From the NCBI GenBank assembly GCA_032158125.1, contig JASKOT010000020.1, forward strand, positions 124,001-188,000: a DNA stretch of 64,000 nt, written 5' to 3'. Below, in pieces: positions 30,396 through 41,785 of the stretch. The notes under the pieces are model-generated. The model worked only from the letters and a program-made list of their open reading frames with translations. It did no database searches and had not been told where the DNA came from. The number at the start of each line of letters is the position of its first letter. Within the stretch, counting starts at the first letter, position 1. The DNA is from Papiliotrema nemorosa (Eukaryota > Basidiomycota > Tremellomycetes > Tremellales > Rhynchogastremaceae). The position numbers and the translations under genes are program-made.

Positions 30396-31850
30396 ATGTG
30401 GGCCCGTTGCAGTCTGTTGGGTTACCAGTAGCTCACTTCAGGTCCAAGCCAGTCATTGCCGTAGTCACCTACTCGACCTATGGTCACGTCGACACCCTCG
30501 CTGCCAGCGTCATCAAGGGGGTCGAGGCAGCCGGTGCCATCGCCAAGCCCTTCGCATTGTGAGTGACCAGCCTTGCACCTCACTCCATGCTCATGTCTCA
30601 GCAAGGAGACGCTCTCGGAGGAAATCCTCAGCAAGATGTACGCTGGAAAGTCGCTCAACCCTCAACACCCCATCATCACCCCCAACGACTTGAAAGAGGT
30701 CGACGGTATCATCATCGGTGCTCCTACCCGATACGGTCGAGTCCCAGCTCAAGTCTCGGCCTTTTTCGACTCGTGCGGTCAGCTCTGGGCTACCGGTGCT
30801 CTGGTCGGCAAGTTTGTCACTCAATTCACCTCGGCCGCTGGACAACACGGTGGACACGAGGTGAGTTGAAGGACAGTGTCGTGTAGCTATAGGCTGATTG
30901 TGCAGACCACTGCATTGACTACCATGCCATTCTACGTTCACCGTGAGTACATCATACCTTACTCGCCGAGTCCCCGCTGACCATCGCAGAGGGAAGTGAG
31001 TTAAAGAGAGACCAAAACGACGTTCACCTGCTGACATTTCCAAGTGGTCTACGTCCCCATCGGTGAGTCATAACTACGCACAATGCAAATGCCCTGGCTG
31101 AATCCGCTAGGTTACGCCAACCAGGCTATCTCTGACCTCGACAAGGTTATCGGAGGAGCACCGTACGGAGCTTCCACCGTCGCTGCCGGTGATGGATCTC
31201 GACAACCCCAAGAGTCAGAGCTCGCCGTTGCAGAGTACCAAGGAAAGGTGAGTCGTCTTGTCTTCCAATACGGCTTCCGTCTAACCGAGCAGTACTTTGC
31301 TGAATTTGTTGGCACCTTTGTCCGAGGAAAGCAGTAAGTGGTCCTGCCGCTCGGATCTTGCGGGGCAGCAGAGGAAAGTCAAGGAAATGGAAGATGGAGG
31401 ATGCGAGATAGTAGGCCAGATACGGATGCAACGAGTGTTCCCCCGCTGCCCCTCAGATCCGCCATTTATCACTTACCTGGAGCTTGTTGCTGAGAGTATA
31501 GTCTGAGCGCCTCGTCGGCCGCCGCCCCGCTTGCTGCTGCGGCCACCGCACCTTCTGCTGCCAAGGCTGTCCCAGAGCAGCTCACAGAGGGTACCAAGGA
31601 GACCAAGCAGGAAGGTGAGCGATTCGAATCGCTTCATCGCTGAAAGGCAGGTTACGCTGTCCCAGATCAAACTGGTGTCGCTCCAGCCACCACCACTGCT
31701 GCTCCGACCGCTTCAGCTGCATCGGCTACCTCAGCTGTACCGGCTACCTCAGCTAGTGCTGCTCCTGCTGCCACCACTGCCGCTCCCAAGAAGGAGAAGA
31801 AGGGAGGTCTCTTCGCCAGCTGCTGCGGCGGTCGAGGTATCGAAAACTAG
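30396..31850 (+). CDS. WrbA/Pst2-type NAD(P)H:quinone oxidoreductase (flavodoxin-like)
   Basis: The spliced product starts [16 protein letters not shown], giving the FMN phosphate loop, then [17 protein letters not shown], then [42 protein letters not shown] and a terminal helix follow. These match WrbA, which makes a tetrameric FMN enzyme reducing quinones by two electrons. The start codon is split: AT at 30396-30397, an intron at 30398-30441, then G at 30442. HQGMVYVPIG is built from 37-, 6- and 18-nt exons. A long Ala/Thr/Ser-rich tail ends [15 protein letters not shown], a basic patch plus paired cysteines that could be acylated for membrane attachment (inference). Fungal homologues such as Pst2 and Ycp4 sit in membrane microdomains. 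Confidence 0.92.
30990..30995 (+). other. 6-nt coding micro-exon in the WrbA-type gene
   Basis: The exon AGGGAA lies between an intron ending GCAG at 30989 and one starting GTGAG at 30996. It supplies Gln-Gly of HQGMVYVPIG, the counterpart of the conserved H-H-G-M in WrbA. The next exon (31045-31062) is only 18 nt. Confidence 0.85.
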
Positions 31851-32279
31851 ATCGAGACGTAGTGTGTTGATGCATACATATCTTATAGTTCATTTGCATC
31901 GCTCGAATGGTGTCCAGGACGTCTCGCAGATTTGAAGGGCTACCCGGTGGAGACAAGGATGAGATTGGACGGGATCTCTGGGTATGTCTCACGTTTCACC
32001 CTTCCGACGCGCACGTTTCTCCTTTGGCACTTTCACCCCCTCAGTCCGATATCCTCTTTCGAGGCCAGAGGCGTTCGTCTCTCTGCGTCGCTTTGTTTAT
32101 ACTTGTTATTACCTGTTGTGCAATAGTCACAACAGAACGTCTTTCGCCTATACGAGACCGTCGCCAAGATCCCGGCTCGACCAGGCGTCAGACTCGCCAA
32201 CATCGCGTCGACTCGACTTCACAACCACAACATTCGTAAGACTCGCCGTGTTGAATTGACCAGATTGGAAAGATCCCCA
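31851..32279. other. Intergenic and leader
   Basis: Between the WrbA-type gene and the TLC gene on the same strand. C/T-rich and compatible with a leader; no gene supported. Confidence 0.4.
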
Positions 32280-33537
32280 ATGAAGGTCTTGGATATGCTC
32301 AGCGAGCTGCCCCTCGCGCCCCTGGTGACATGTACGACCATCTTCACCGGGTTTTGTTTGGCCTACTCGAGTCTCTCACCAAGATTCGAGACTGAGCGAA
32401 AGAGGGCTTACATCTTATCGACCATCTCGTCCTTCACCATGACACTCATTTCGCTACCCTACGTGTGGACCTATCTTGTCTACGGCATGGAGGCATGTTT
32501 CGAGACAGCCCAGTCGGGTTGGATGTTGGGCTTAGGTCAGTTTGCAGTGATCTTCTTTGGGACGTATTTGACTGGTGAGTTTTCATGCTTTATCCAAAGA
32601 GCGCCAGTTGACTCGACAGCGGACGTGAGCTGGCTCTAATCTTCAATGCGGTAGCAGCCACTGATCAATAGCTCCTGCTCGGATATTTCAAGTACCGCTC
32701 GCAAGTTGGTCTCCTTACCGGGTGGATACACCATAGGCAAGTCGCACCTATTTCGCACCAGTCATGATATTGACATCTAGTGTCTACATCGCCATCATGT
32801 TCTATCTTTACGATACCCGTCAGAGCCCATTCTTCCTCGTCGCCGCCATCATGGAGCTACCCACGTTCGATTTGGCAATTTCAAATCTCTTCCCAGCGAC
32901 GAGGAACGATCTTCGCTTCTTATCGGGATTCTTCCTCATTCGAATTCTCTACCACGTTGGTCTCCTGCTCGACTGCTTGAGGCCGGTCAATAGGGCTCTG
33001 ATGGACGGCTCATGGGTTCCCCTTTCCACCATGTCCCTGGCGCTGGTCCTGCATGCGTCGTGGTTCCAAGGCGGAGTCAAGGGATACCTAAAGCGACAGG
33101 CAAAAGAATCGGTCAGACCGGTGGAAGCAATGTTGTCGCCTACCCAAGAGGTCGAGAGCGGTAACGATGCGCTTCTCGAGGCCGATTCCGGGCCGGGCAC
33201 ACCGGAAGATTCACCCTTGGTCACCCCGCATACGCCCAAATCTTACGCCGTGCTGTCCAATTTGCCTAATCTACCCACAATGCCCCACTTGCCATCTCTG
33301 TCTAACATCCCAACAGTATCCATCCCATCTCTGTCCGACTTTACATCGGCGCTTCACACCCGAGACCAGCTCAATTTCGGATTCAAAGACGCCGTCAAGA
33401 ATCGATGGGAAGAGCAAAAAGGTCGATTCAACGATATTCGTCGTGGAGGAGGTCTGGACCTTGGTCGTTTAGGGCTGAGGCGTCGAGGAGCGGACGGATT
33501 ACTCGATGATCCAGACGTAGAGGTGGTCGCCTTTTAA
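32280..33537 (+). CDS. TLC-domain multipass membrane protein (TMEM56/TLCD4-like)
   Basis: Exons 32280-32574, 32620-32624, 32672-32736 and 32781-33537 give 373 residues. Several hydrophobic segments surround the TLC signature: FFGTYLTADLLLGYF, then GWIHHSVYIAIMFYL with the paired His, and later LRFLSGFFLIRILYHVG. The C-terminal 150 residues are soluble, with a Leu/Pro/Ser-rich repeat-like part (NLPNLPTMPHLPSLSNIP) and a basic end. TLC proteins are thought to handle lipids or influence membrane composition; this one lacks the Lag1 ceramide synthase extension. The second exon is only 5 nt and the third intron starts with GC. The ATG at 32280 is the first in frame. Confidence 0.85.
32620..32624 (+). 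other. 5-nt coding micro-exon in the TLC gene
   Basis: The exon CGGAC joins ACT-G (ending 32574) to CTC (starting 32672) and creates Thr-Ala-Asp-Leu-Leu. The conserved TLC D-L-L motif depends on it. Skipping it would shift the frame. Confidence 0.75.
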
Positions 33538-33739
33538 CGTTCCGCAGCGCGACTTTCCGGCTCTGTTGCTAACGCTTGATACCGTGTTGTCCGAATAGAT
33601 GTCTCGCCCTGATCCGCTTCTTGTAGCTTTACGACCCTTTGATGCAGCTCTTGACGATTTTCCGAAGCGAGACCGCACAACTGTCCATTCTGCAGAAATG
33701 GTCGAATCCGTTATATACGCAAGAACTCAATCTCCCGTG

Positions 33740-34648
33740 TCATGTGTTGGATGTGTCGCTGAGCCATTCTGTGATTCTTGACTCAAGCATCCGAGCAGAT
33801 TGCCGGTCCCGGTAAAAGTGGTCGGCGCCTTCCACTTCCGAAAGCTCCACCTGAGGGTATTTGGCCAACGCTTGGAAAGAGGTGACACTGGTGAACTGAT
33901 CTCGTGTACCGTGGATGACAGTGATTTTACTACTGGAGCTCTTGAGGGCGTTGTTGAAAGTGCGAGAGGATAACAGGGTGGTGAGGCTGAATAGGGTTGA
34001 AGGAGGGGAGATGAGCAATGTCGATTTCACCGCCGTTTTGGAAGAAGCATTGACAGCGGCCACACTGCCCCAAGAGTATCCCTGAGTATGAGTTATCTGT
34101 TACTAGCTTCTTTGAAGAGACATACAACACGCTTGATAGTTTGAGGCCGGAAGAGGGAGATGGCGAAATCTTCCACAAAGGAGAAATCCCTCTCGTTGGT
34201 AGTTGTGCTCAGACCCAGTACACCTATACTACCCCCAGAACAGCCTACTCCTCTGACGTTGAATGTCACAAGGGCGGTACTGTCTGAAGAAGGCCGAGAC
34301 GGGTCATATACCGCCCTTGTCAACGACTTGCAGAGAACCCTTTGTATTAGTATGATATCATCGTACCCACCCCTGTGTCTGGAGAGCTTACGGGTCAAGC
34401 ATGTTTCCACCAAGTTTCTGCCATGGATGAGCAGCAGTGACGAGCATCGTTATCCCGACATCCCGTAGTTTCGACTTGGCAGCTTCCGAAAGCTCAACTG
34501 GGGTAGACTGGATCGAAGTGACCAGTGGCAACGCCCTTTCCTCGGCATTTTGGACGCGCAAACGGCTCGGGAGGTAGATTCTTGCTTCGAGATTGATGTC
34601 AGAGCTTGAGCTGGGTATCAAGAGGTGCAGATGAGGATGCAAAGACAT
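33740..34648 (-). CDS. Alpha/beta hydrolase
   Basis: The first exon begins MSLHPHLHLLIPSSSS and reads ARIYLPSRL, then HPWQKLGGN. The oxyanion-side strand is TFNVRGVGCSGGS, and the nucleophile elbow GYSWGSVA is completed across an intron. The acid region reads ITVIHGTRDQFTS and the catalytic His GADHFYR. The Ser-Asp-His triad is therefore visible in order. The size (near 250 residues) and the RGVGCSGGS strand resemble the small COG2945-type hydrolases. The substrate cannot be read from sequence. The gene is divergent from the ASC-1-type gene, with 203 bp between start codons. Confidence 0.85.
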
Positions 34649-34672
34649 GATTTTTATACGCCATAGTGATAC

Positions 34673-34687
34673 GCTCTACCACTGAGC
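34673..34687 (-). other. tRNA D-arm-like sequence (possible tRNA relic)
   Basis: On the minus strand these bases read GCTCAGTGGTAGAGC, exactly a eukaryotic tRNA D-arm with A-box content. No matching T-arm (GGTTCGA box) or acceptor stem follows, so it is not a complete tRNA gene. It lies in the short promoter between two divergent genes. Confidence 0.4.
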
Positions 34688-34851
34688 TGAAGGTCGATTC
34701 GGCAAACCCGGGTTGAGCCGACTGAAACGTCATTTTATTCGGATCCGAAACACTAACATTTCTACAGAACCCATTCGACATGACCGGCACCAATCTTGCA
34801 ATCGTCGATACGCACATATCACATATCAAGCGAACGAGTTGGAGAGGTACA

Positions 34852-36353
34852 ATGTCGAATACTCCTTTATGGATCATCAAGGATCTAGCGGAAGTTTTGG
34901 GCTTCGGTAAGATCATTTACCGCCTTTATGGCGCAGCTGACGAGGAGACGAAGCGACGGTCCGTGAGGCCATCCTGCCAGAGCTAGAGAGTCAGACTCAT
35001 CAAGCTCGACTGACCAGTCACCTCGAGGTGAGTATCACCCGGGCTTGATATCCTTCTGGAACGTGCCAGGTGGTGATATGCTTACATCTAGGACTTTCTT
35101 GGACCTAGCACCAAGGCTAAATCGTTCATCAAGCGATATATCAATTTCCGATTCCCTTCCATACCCACTCTCACCCCTGCTCCCCTCCCATCGCTCAAAG
35201 CGGCCAATTCAAGTAGCGCTTCTTCAAATCTCGCTTCCGGAAGTAGGACGCCGATTTTCGCTCAACCAGGTTATGGATCTGGATCGTCCACCCCAGATCT
35301 CTCTCGAGCAGTGACCGACGCCTTTGGACCCGGCGGCAGCGTGTACACAAAGCAGAAGAATGATAAACTCGACGGAGGGAGAGGTCACGGTCAACCTCAG
35401 TTCAGACAGGCCGGACGACCCGGTGGATCTCTCACTATACACGAGGCGAAACCGAGGTCCGATTCTAAAGGCAAGGCGAAAGCTGGTAGTTCTAAAGTGG
35501 AGAAGATATGGGACGTACCAAAGAGCAAAGAAGTAAAGAGACTAGAGGAGCTCAAGGATCGCTTGACATTGGTGCAAGAGGGAGGCAAGGTGACTCGGGA
35601 CGAGACTATAGTGGATTGCTTCTGCCTAGGTAGGGTGCTACACGCACCCGCGGTGATTTTGCTGACACTACAGCACGCATACACCCTTTATCAGAATACA
35701 CCCCACAATGTGCAGGATGTGGTGTTATTCTTTGTTCCGTCAATCAACCCTTCCTTCCTTGTCCAAGCTGTCATCAACCTCTCTATACACCCGCCCAACT
35801 CGCTCGACTCTTACTTCGTCTCACGAATGACATAGAGGCCCAACTGGATAAAGAACAAGATGCTCGTGATGCGGAAGAGAGGGAAAGAAGGGATAGACTG
35901 ATAGCTGAATCGGGCGGAGGTGCATTCCCGACGTTGCCCGGATCTCAACCTCGTTCTGGCGCTTCCACACCTGCGGGTAGAAAGGTGCTCACGTTGGGAA
36001 AAGGAGGAAAGGGAAAGATGACAGTGACGACCACGACGTATAGACCTGCTGTCGTCGTGACTCCGGAACCGAAAGATGATATACCAAGAGATACAATATC
36101 CAGACCTCGATCTCCGCCTTTCGATGCAGCAAGAGCGGACAAGGAGTGGGCGAAAGTTGTAGCATGGAGAAAAGAGGAAGATAGACCTTGGGGAGATATC
36201 AAAGCGGACAAGAGGGGAGATACGTTGGTCTATGTCGAGTTGCCGATCAGCCACTGCGTTGAAGAGAGCTCGGAGGGGAGAAGAAAGTTGGCAAAGAAGA
36301 AGAAGAAGGAACAAGCATTGGAAGAGAGGAAAGCGATTCCGGGTGCTGTGTAA
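34852..36353 (+). CDS. RQT4: ASC-1/TRIP4 homologue (Rqt4-like), C2HC5 zinc finger
   Basis: The protein starts MSNTPLWIIKDLAEVLGF and continues VREAILPELESQ, then DFLGPSTKAKSFIKRYI. A linker follows, then the zinc finger: DCFCLARIH, QCAGCGVILC and PCPSCHQPLY. The Cys/His pattern fits the zf-C2HC5 domain of activating signal cointegrator 1. The remainder is charged, with VTPEPKDDIPRDT and a Lys-rich end (RKLAKKKKKEQ). In yeast the homologue Rqt4 joins Slh1 and Cue3 in the complex that splits collided ribosomes; in animals it is part of ASCC. Traced junctions include the intron starting 35632 that restores the zinc finger frame. The ATG at 34852 matches family N-termini. Confidence 0.88.
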
Positions 36354-36626
36354 TTGGCTCAACGTTCGTGTACTAGACAAACTCGTGTGCATGTATCATG
36401 GAAAAACTAAATACCGGAATATGAAAGTGTACTGAGAATCTGCGTTACAGAAGAGATACACGACAAAGTGAACCATATTGTACAGAACGGATGCGAGTCT
36501 TGGCCTGATATCTCGTTGCTCTTCCCCAATCTGCCCTACTATCTTCCAGATCTGTCAGATGCGATAGACCCAGCGCGTCTTTAGCCAGTGAGATTTTTCG
36601 ACAGATCAGTCGCTCTTACTGACCAT

Positions 36627-38756
36627 CTACATGCCCTCGCTATCGAGTCGAGCATACGCAGGACGTTCGGTTGGTGCATCGGACAACTCGGAGAGCTGCC
36701 TGTTGTAGGGTACGCGCTCTTGATGTGACGTCAGAGCGTCCATGCCCGTCTTGGTCGGTATAGCAGGTCCAGGTTGCAGTGGCTCCATGTCCAAGCTCAA
36801 CCTCGGCAGACCTTGCGAGGTTTCATTGATTGGTGTAGGCAACCCGACTGGCGCAGGTGCCGGGGCACTCGAGAAGGTATTGGTGGTCCTCGGCACGGGC
36901 GAAGGTGCCTGGACAGAAGTATGGTCGGCCAGTGTAGTCACGGCTGGAGCGGTGGTCGTAGGGCTAAGCGCAGAGGTAGGGGATCTAGATAGGGAAGAGG
37001 AGGATTGCGCAAGGGGTGGACTTGGGGTAGGTGGCTTAGGGGACGCCGGCACTGCAGTCGGCGATGTGCGAGGAACGAGATTGGATGTCGATGGCGAGAA
37101 CGAGACATTTTTGAGCGAGCTGGCCGTACTGGCCGATCTGGACCGATTTCCAGAGATCTTATTGAAAATCTTGGATGCTGTCGAACCGCTCTTCTTGTGC
37201 TCTGGGTGGAACGATGCGTCAGAAGCTCGACGCGACGATGACCCGGAGCTCGATTGACCCGGGACGGTCAGGGAGAATTTACGCTTATCGGGCGCTCGTT
37301 CCGGCTGCGTCGACCTGTTGCTATCTTCCCCATGTTGACTTCTTTGGTGCTCTTCGTGATCCAGGAGTGATAGTCGCATAGCCTCCATGATCATCAACTA
37401 TCGTCAGCATTGTTATGACCGCGGAACCCACCTCTTCAAGATCTCTGCCTCGTGAACCCCTCCTGCGGTCTCTCGTCGCCGGAGTAGCGCTTCCGCTATT
37501 ATCGCCGGTAGCTGTGCCGACCGACATGCTAAAGTCGGCTGTTCCAGGTGCCCTCGCTGAAGTGAAGCCAATTGGGATGAGCCGATCGCCCACTTGTCGC
37601 ATGACAATGCGACGAGATGCTTTTCTTGCTGCAGCAGCTTTGACGGCGTTGAGCTTGTCCTCCCAGTCGGGGCGTATCTCATCTGTCATCAGCACACTGG
37701 ACACTACAAATGACCCAACTCACCAATCAAGACGACCTCTTTGCTCTTGGAGCTGACACTCTTCCTTCGCATTGTCTCCTGTACCTTGGGCGCCATTGCA
37801 ATTCCCACATCGCTCTGACTACCCAGACTCAATGCCTGACTCAACCCCGAGGTTCCTGCTTCCGGCGAGACGGATAGCGCCGAGTTGTTGATCGCATCAA
37901 GCGAAGCGAGCGGTGAAGGAAGGTTGGGTCGTTCGTAAATGACTCCAAAATCGGTCTCGACGCAGAACGGACAGCAAGCGGGTTCAGACTCGAGATGGGT
38001 CAGGGTCGCCTCGCTCCTCTTGATCTGGACAAAGCATTCGGTACAGATGGGTTGTTGACAACATCTGGACGTGTTGATGTTGGATGGGTAGTTCTGATGT
38101 CAGCACAATCTCAACGGTCGACTCACGAGGAAGCAAATGGGACATTCCACAGCACCGATATAAGCCCTTCTCTCTCGTTTATCCCTCTCCATCTTTTCCT
38201 CCTCTAGACGATTCTCCCTTGCTCGATGTATACCTATCTTCTTCTTGATGCTACCGGCCGCTCCGTTGGGTTCCCGTTCCGCTTTGAGCGCTTCGGTCAC
38301 ACTGTTGTTCACGCCTTCCTCATAGTCCTTTTCCCGCAGTTCGTTGAGTAATCTCCCGATATCAGCCTCTGTAAAGTCTTCCTCGTAGTCTTCTAGTCCA
38401 CGGTAGAATGGAGCAAGACGAGCTTCCATGATGAGACGCGTGACGACCGTCTTTGAGTAGTCGTGTGCCTGCGTCAAAGCTAGAGCATGCGGGTTCTGCG
38501 GGGATAAATGCCCGCCATATGGTAATAATGCGGGTGTGGGTGGACATGGGGGTGATGGGGATCGTGGAGGTGGTGTGAGACCAGAATGGAACGCTGCAGC
38601 GGTGGATGTCGTTGTTGTTGGGGTGGATGAGGTCGGGATGGGTTGCGAGGTAGTGGTCGGTTGGGTTGTCCCGGCGTTAGACGAAGCGGTGTTGGTATTG
38701 GCCGCATTGCTGCCTGATGGCGTTCCACCAGACGGGCTCGATGGAGTGTTACCCAT
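36627..38756 (-). CDS. SIP5: Sip5-like RING-type protein
   Basis: The start MGNTPSSPSGGTPSG carries Gly2, so N-myristoylation is possible. A Ser/Thr/Pro-rich leader is followed by SKTVVTRLIMEARLAPFYRG and a helical region. Next is the RING-like block: VECPICF, then LNYPSNINTSRCC, QQPICTECFVQIKR and PACCPFC. That block and the following Asp/Arg-rich segment (DEIRPDWEDKLN) are diagnostic of fungal Sip5, named for interaction with the Snf1 kinase. A second conserved helix reads IMIMEAMRLSLLDHEEHQ. The C-terminal half is disordered and Ser/Pro-rich. Sip5 links to glucose regulation in yeast; a ubiquitin ligase activity is possible but unproven. Confidence 0.9.
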
Positions 38757-39635
38757 GATGCAGCGACCTTTGTGTCGAGATGGAAGCCGCTATGCGAGAA
38801 GAGTCAAGTAGTGATGCGATGAAAAGGCAAGGCCGAGATGGGAGGTTCTTTTCCCAGATGGCGCGGATTACACCCGGCCGTTACGTCAAACCTGCAGCAG
38901 CGATGGAAAGATGATGTCGCCTTTTAGTAAAAGAAATAGATCATTTGCCGACGTAGCCGTTTTCCCCCCTCTCTGCAGCGAAGAGTCGAGATGCTCTAGC
39001 GTCAAAGATAGACCAGACTAAAGCAATCGAGAGATCGAATCCAGAGGGGCCCAAAAGTAGAGTTACCGGGTGGCAGTTGCATTCATCAGGTGGGAACCGG
39101 GAAGGAGGGGAACGGGGGGTTTCCGCGGCGTAAAAAGGGCCCAAGTCGAGATAACCGGAGTCGAGTACCTCTCACTTTTTGTAACGACCCAGGTCATCGA
39201 CGCAGGTTTCTCGACGAGCTCTCGACAGAGTATGATCAAGTCAATACGCTGAAAATGGTCTGTCTGACACGCGTGCCCCCTTTCCCCCTTGACCGCATGT
39301 GTGATCGGCGTTGTTCTTCCCGCCCTCGTCGAGCCGCCTGGACCTCCAAGACCTCTCAGACCACTTCAACGTCCCATCAATACGATGCAAGACTGCAGGG
39401 CATACTTCCCATCATCGCCAGACTATGCATGCTCGAGTTCACTTTTTCAATGCAGCGATCTCCCAAGATGTCAAGGGACGGTCCTTTGGTCTGTGCGTAC
39501 CATCAAGACCTCCTCCTCACCTACCCGCCATCAAGGGTCCTTTTCCCCATCACAGACTGACATTTTGGGACAAACCCCTTCAAGGCTCCAGTTCTCGGAT
39601 CTAACAACTCTTACTTGCAAACTCATTCATCCACC
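38757..39635. other. Intergenic, divergent promoters
   Basis: 880 bp between SIP5 and the glycosyltransferase gene. Open frames here overlap each other and lack coding character. No repeat was seen. Confidence 0.4.
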
Positions 39636-41517
39636 ATGCTGTCGAATCTAAACAGCTTTCTCAAGACTCGAGGAAGGAGGCAGTTCCAGATCTTAGCCAT
39701 CCTCGTCCTCTTTTCTCTCACCCTGGGCGTGGGTACAGTGATCAATCAGTCGAATGAAGGGGTTCTCCCCGGTCTAAGCACTGAGAACATTGCGGATTGG
39801 AGGATATGGAAGATCAAGGATAGTCTGCTATCAGATTCTTCGAATCGACCATCCTCTTTTCTCAGTGTGCCCGCTACCGACGAAACGTGTGTAGGATTTG
39901 ACCCAGCTTCGCCGTGGGAGCAAGATCCACCTGGATGTCTACGGGCAAGGCAATATCGACAAGTCGAACGAGTTTTAGCCAGGGAGAGGCTTGCCAAACA
40001 GTACGCAGCCTTATAGATGAAGGACTGAGAGCTGATGTCAGTGATCACTGGTATTTCACCCGCCCTCACAACACTGCGACCCTCGAGAAGCTCCTCGATT
40101 GCTTTTCCACCTATCCATCACCTTGTCCCCCTCGACCTTTGATCATCAGCGGATGGTGGTACACCGCAGAGGTGACCACCAGAGGCACTTCAGGAGAGGT
40201 CATCTGGCAAAAGGGTATCATGAAGTTTGTGGACGATCTGGGGTTGGGCTTCATCGCTGTGGGACCGTATACCAATTGGATCACCGTTGCGGAGATGATG
40301 CCGGATGTCTAGTGGGTGTGCTCGCCAAGCTGAGCTGACAATAGTCGGGTACTTTGGGGATCAGACGTCGATACTGTCACCTGTGTGACGGATCCCCGTT
40401 GTGTCGCAGAGTATACCCCGCCTATTGACGCTGAGGACTTGTCAATCGGACTACCAGAGGAAGAAAGGGGTGTGATCCCGATTTGGGCTCTCAACGTTGT
40501 CGACTACGTGAGTGATTCTGTGTCTTCCAGTTGACAGCCAGTGGGGCGCGAAACCGTTGGAAACAGCGAACAACGATTATTGGTGGGGTCTGACGGAACA
40601 TGGGGAATGGTCATACCAGCCACTGGGTCAGCAGTGGATTGCTACGTAAGACAAGAGCCAGAAAAGCGCTCATTCCAGACCTTGGCCGCTACCCGGACAC
40701 GTACACCTTCCATATTCGATCGAGGAGTACTGCCTTCCGCTCGCGGTCACACCTCACGAGGAGCGCAACAACTCTGTCCTACTTCTCGCTAAAAGATCTG
40801 CATACTTTGACTACCATTTCTTATCCCCAAAGACATACTGGACACAACTCAGCCAAGACCCGGAATTCGACCTCCTCACCACTGCCAAGGAGGAAGAAGG
40901 TCATCCTATACCCGAAGGACTGATATCGCTGGGTCACAAGTCGAGAGAAGAGTACGAACAACTCGTTGGGAGTGTAAAAGTCCTGCTTGGTATCGGAGCA
41001 CCTTCAATTTCCCCCTCGGTCTACACTGCGCTGTGTCAAGCGACACCCGTCATTGTGGCATACTTTGTGGAGGAACCGCGAACAGACGGATGGCACCTGT
41101 ACTCTGGGTGAGAGTCAGCGTAATCACCCAGCTGATGCCAGACACCTTCAACACGGTCCTGCACAGATGATAGGCCCGCCTTATGTGTACAGCTATTACT
41201 CTGGCAATTACACCCAAATGTCAGAGGCAGTGCACACGGCGATCAACACGCCTATTGAGAGGTATATCCCGCCGGAGATGAAGTACGAGTATGGGCTCGA
41301 GCAGATGCGAAAGTACCTCGATCGTGATCCCGTGAAGATGTACGAGAGGGTGCTGGCGGACAATGGGGGAGAGATCCCCCGATTGATCAAACACGTCAGA
41401 GAGAGGTGTTACGAGTTGAAGAGGTGTCAAAAGGTGTTCCCGCCTGGGAGATTACCGTCCTCCCCACCGAAGATGACAGATCTGGACAAAACTGAGGTGC
41501 GACTGATAGAGGCATAG
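39636..41517 (+). CDS. GT18-like glycosyltransferase (MGAT5-related), type II membrane protein
   Basis: After MLSNLNSFLKTRGRRQF comes one membrane segment (ILAILVLFSLTLGVGTV, residues 20-36), typical of a Golgi type II enzyme. The luminal part contains LIISGWWYTAEVTTRG, IWALNVVDYWG and, near the end, VLLGIGAPSISPSVYTALC. HGPAQMIGPPYVYSYY and IERYIPPEMKYEYGLEQM follow. The last blocks parallel the MGAT5 pattern of a G-G-P loop, a PHVW-like segment and a helix with PYEF..EG. GT18 enzymes transfer GlcNAc in beta-1,6 linkage to mannose; the fungal acceptor and donor are not known. Several introns are present, not all mapped. Confidence 0.7.
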
Positions 41518-41785
41518 AGTCGCACGGAAACCCTACTCAAGTACACATGCATTACCATAGAACCAACCGTGAGCGATCTAGGTCGGTTTTGTTCGGTCAC
41601 GATGGAACGTTATAGGTGGTCCAAAATGAGGAGGAAACTTTTGACGTCATCGAGCTTTGTCCCTTTTGGATCACCGTGAGCACACCTTGATTCCGACCAA
41701 CCAAAGTCGCTTCAGATCACCTCTTTGCATCTGAGATACATACGTACAGCTCGAACGAGACATTCTATAGCATATACCACACATC

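Noticed and set aside
34640..34700. Complete tRNA gene on the minus strand
   Set aside because: The D-arm matches, but no T-arm box, no pairing anticodon stem and no acceptor stem can be drawn.
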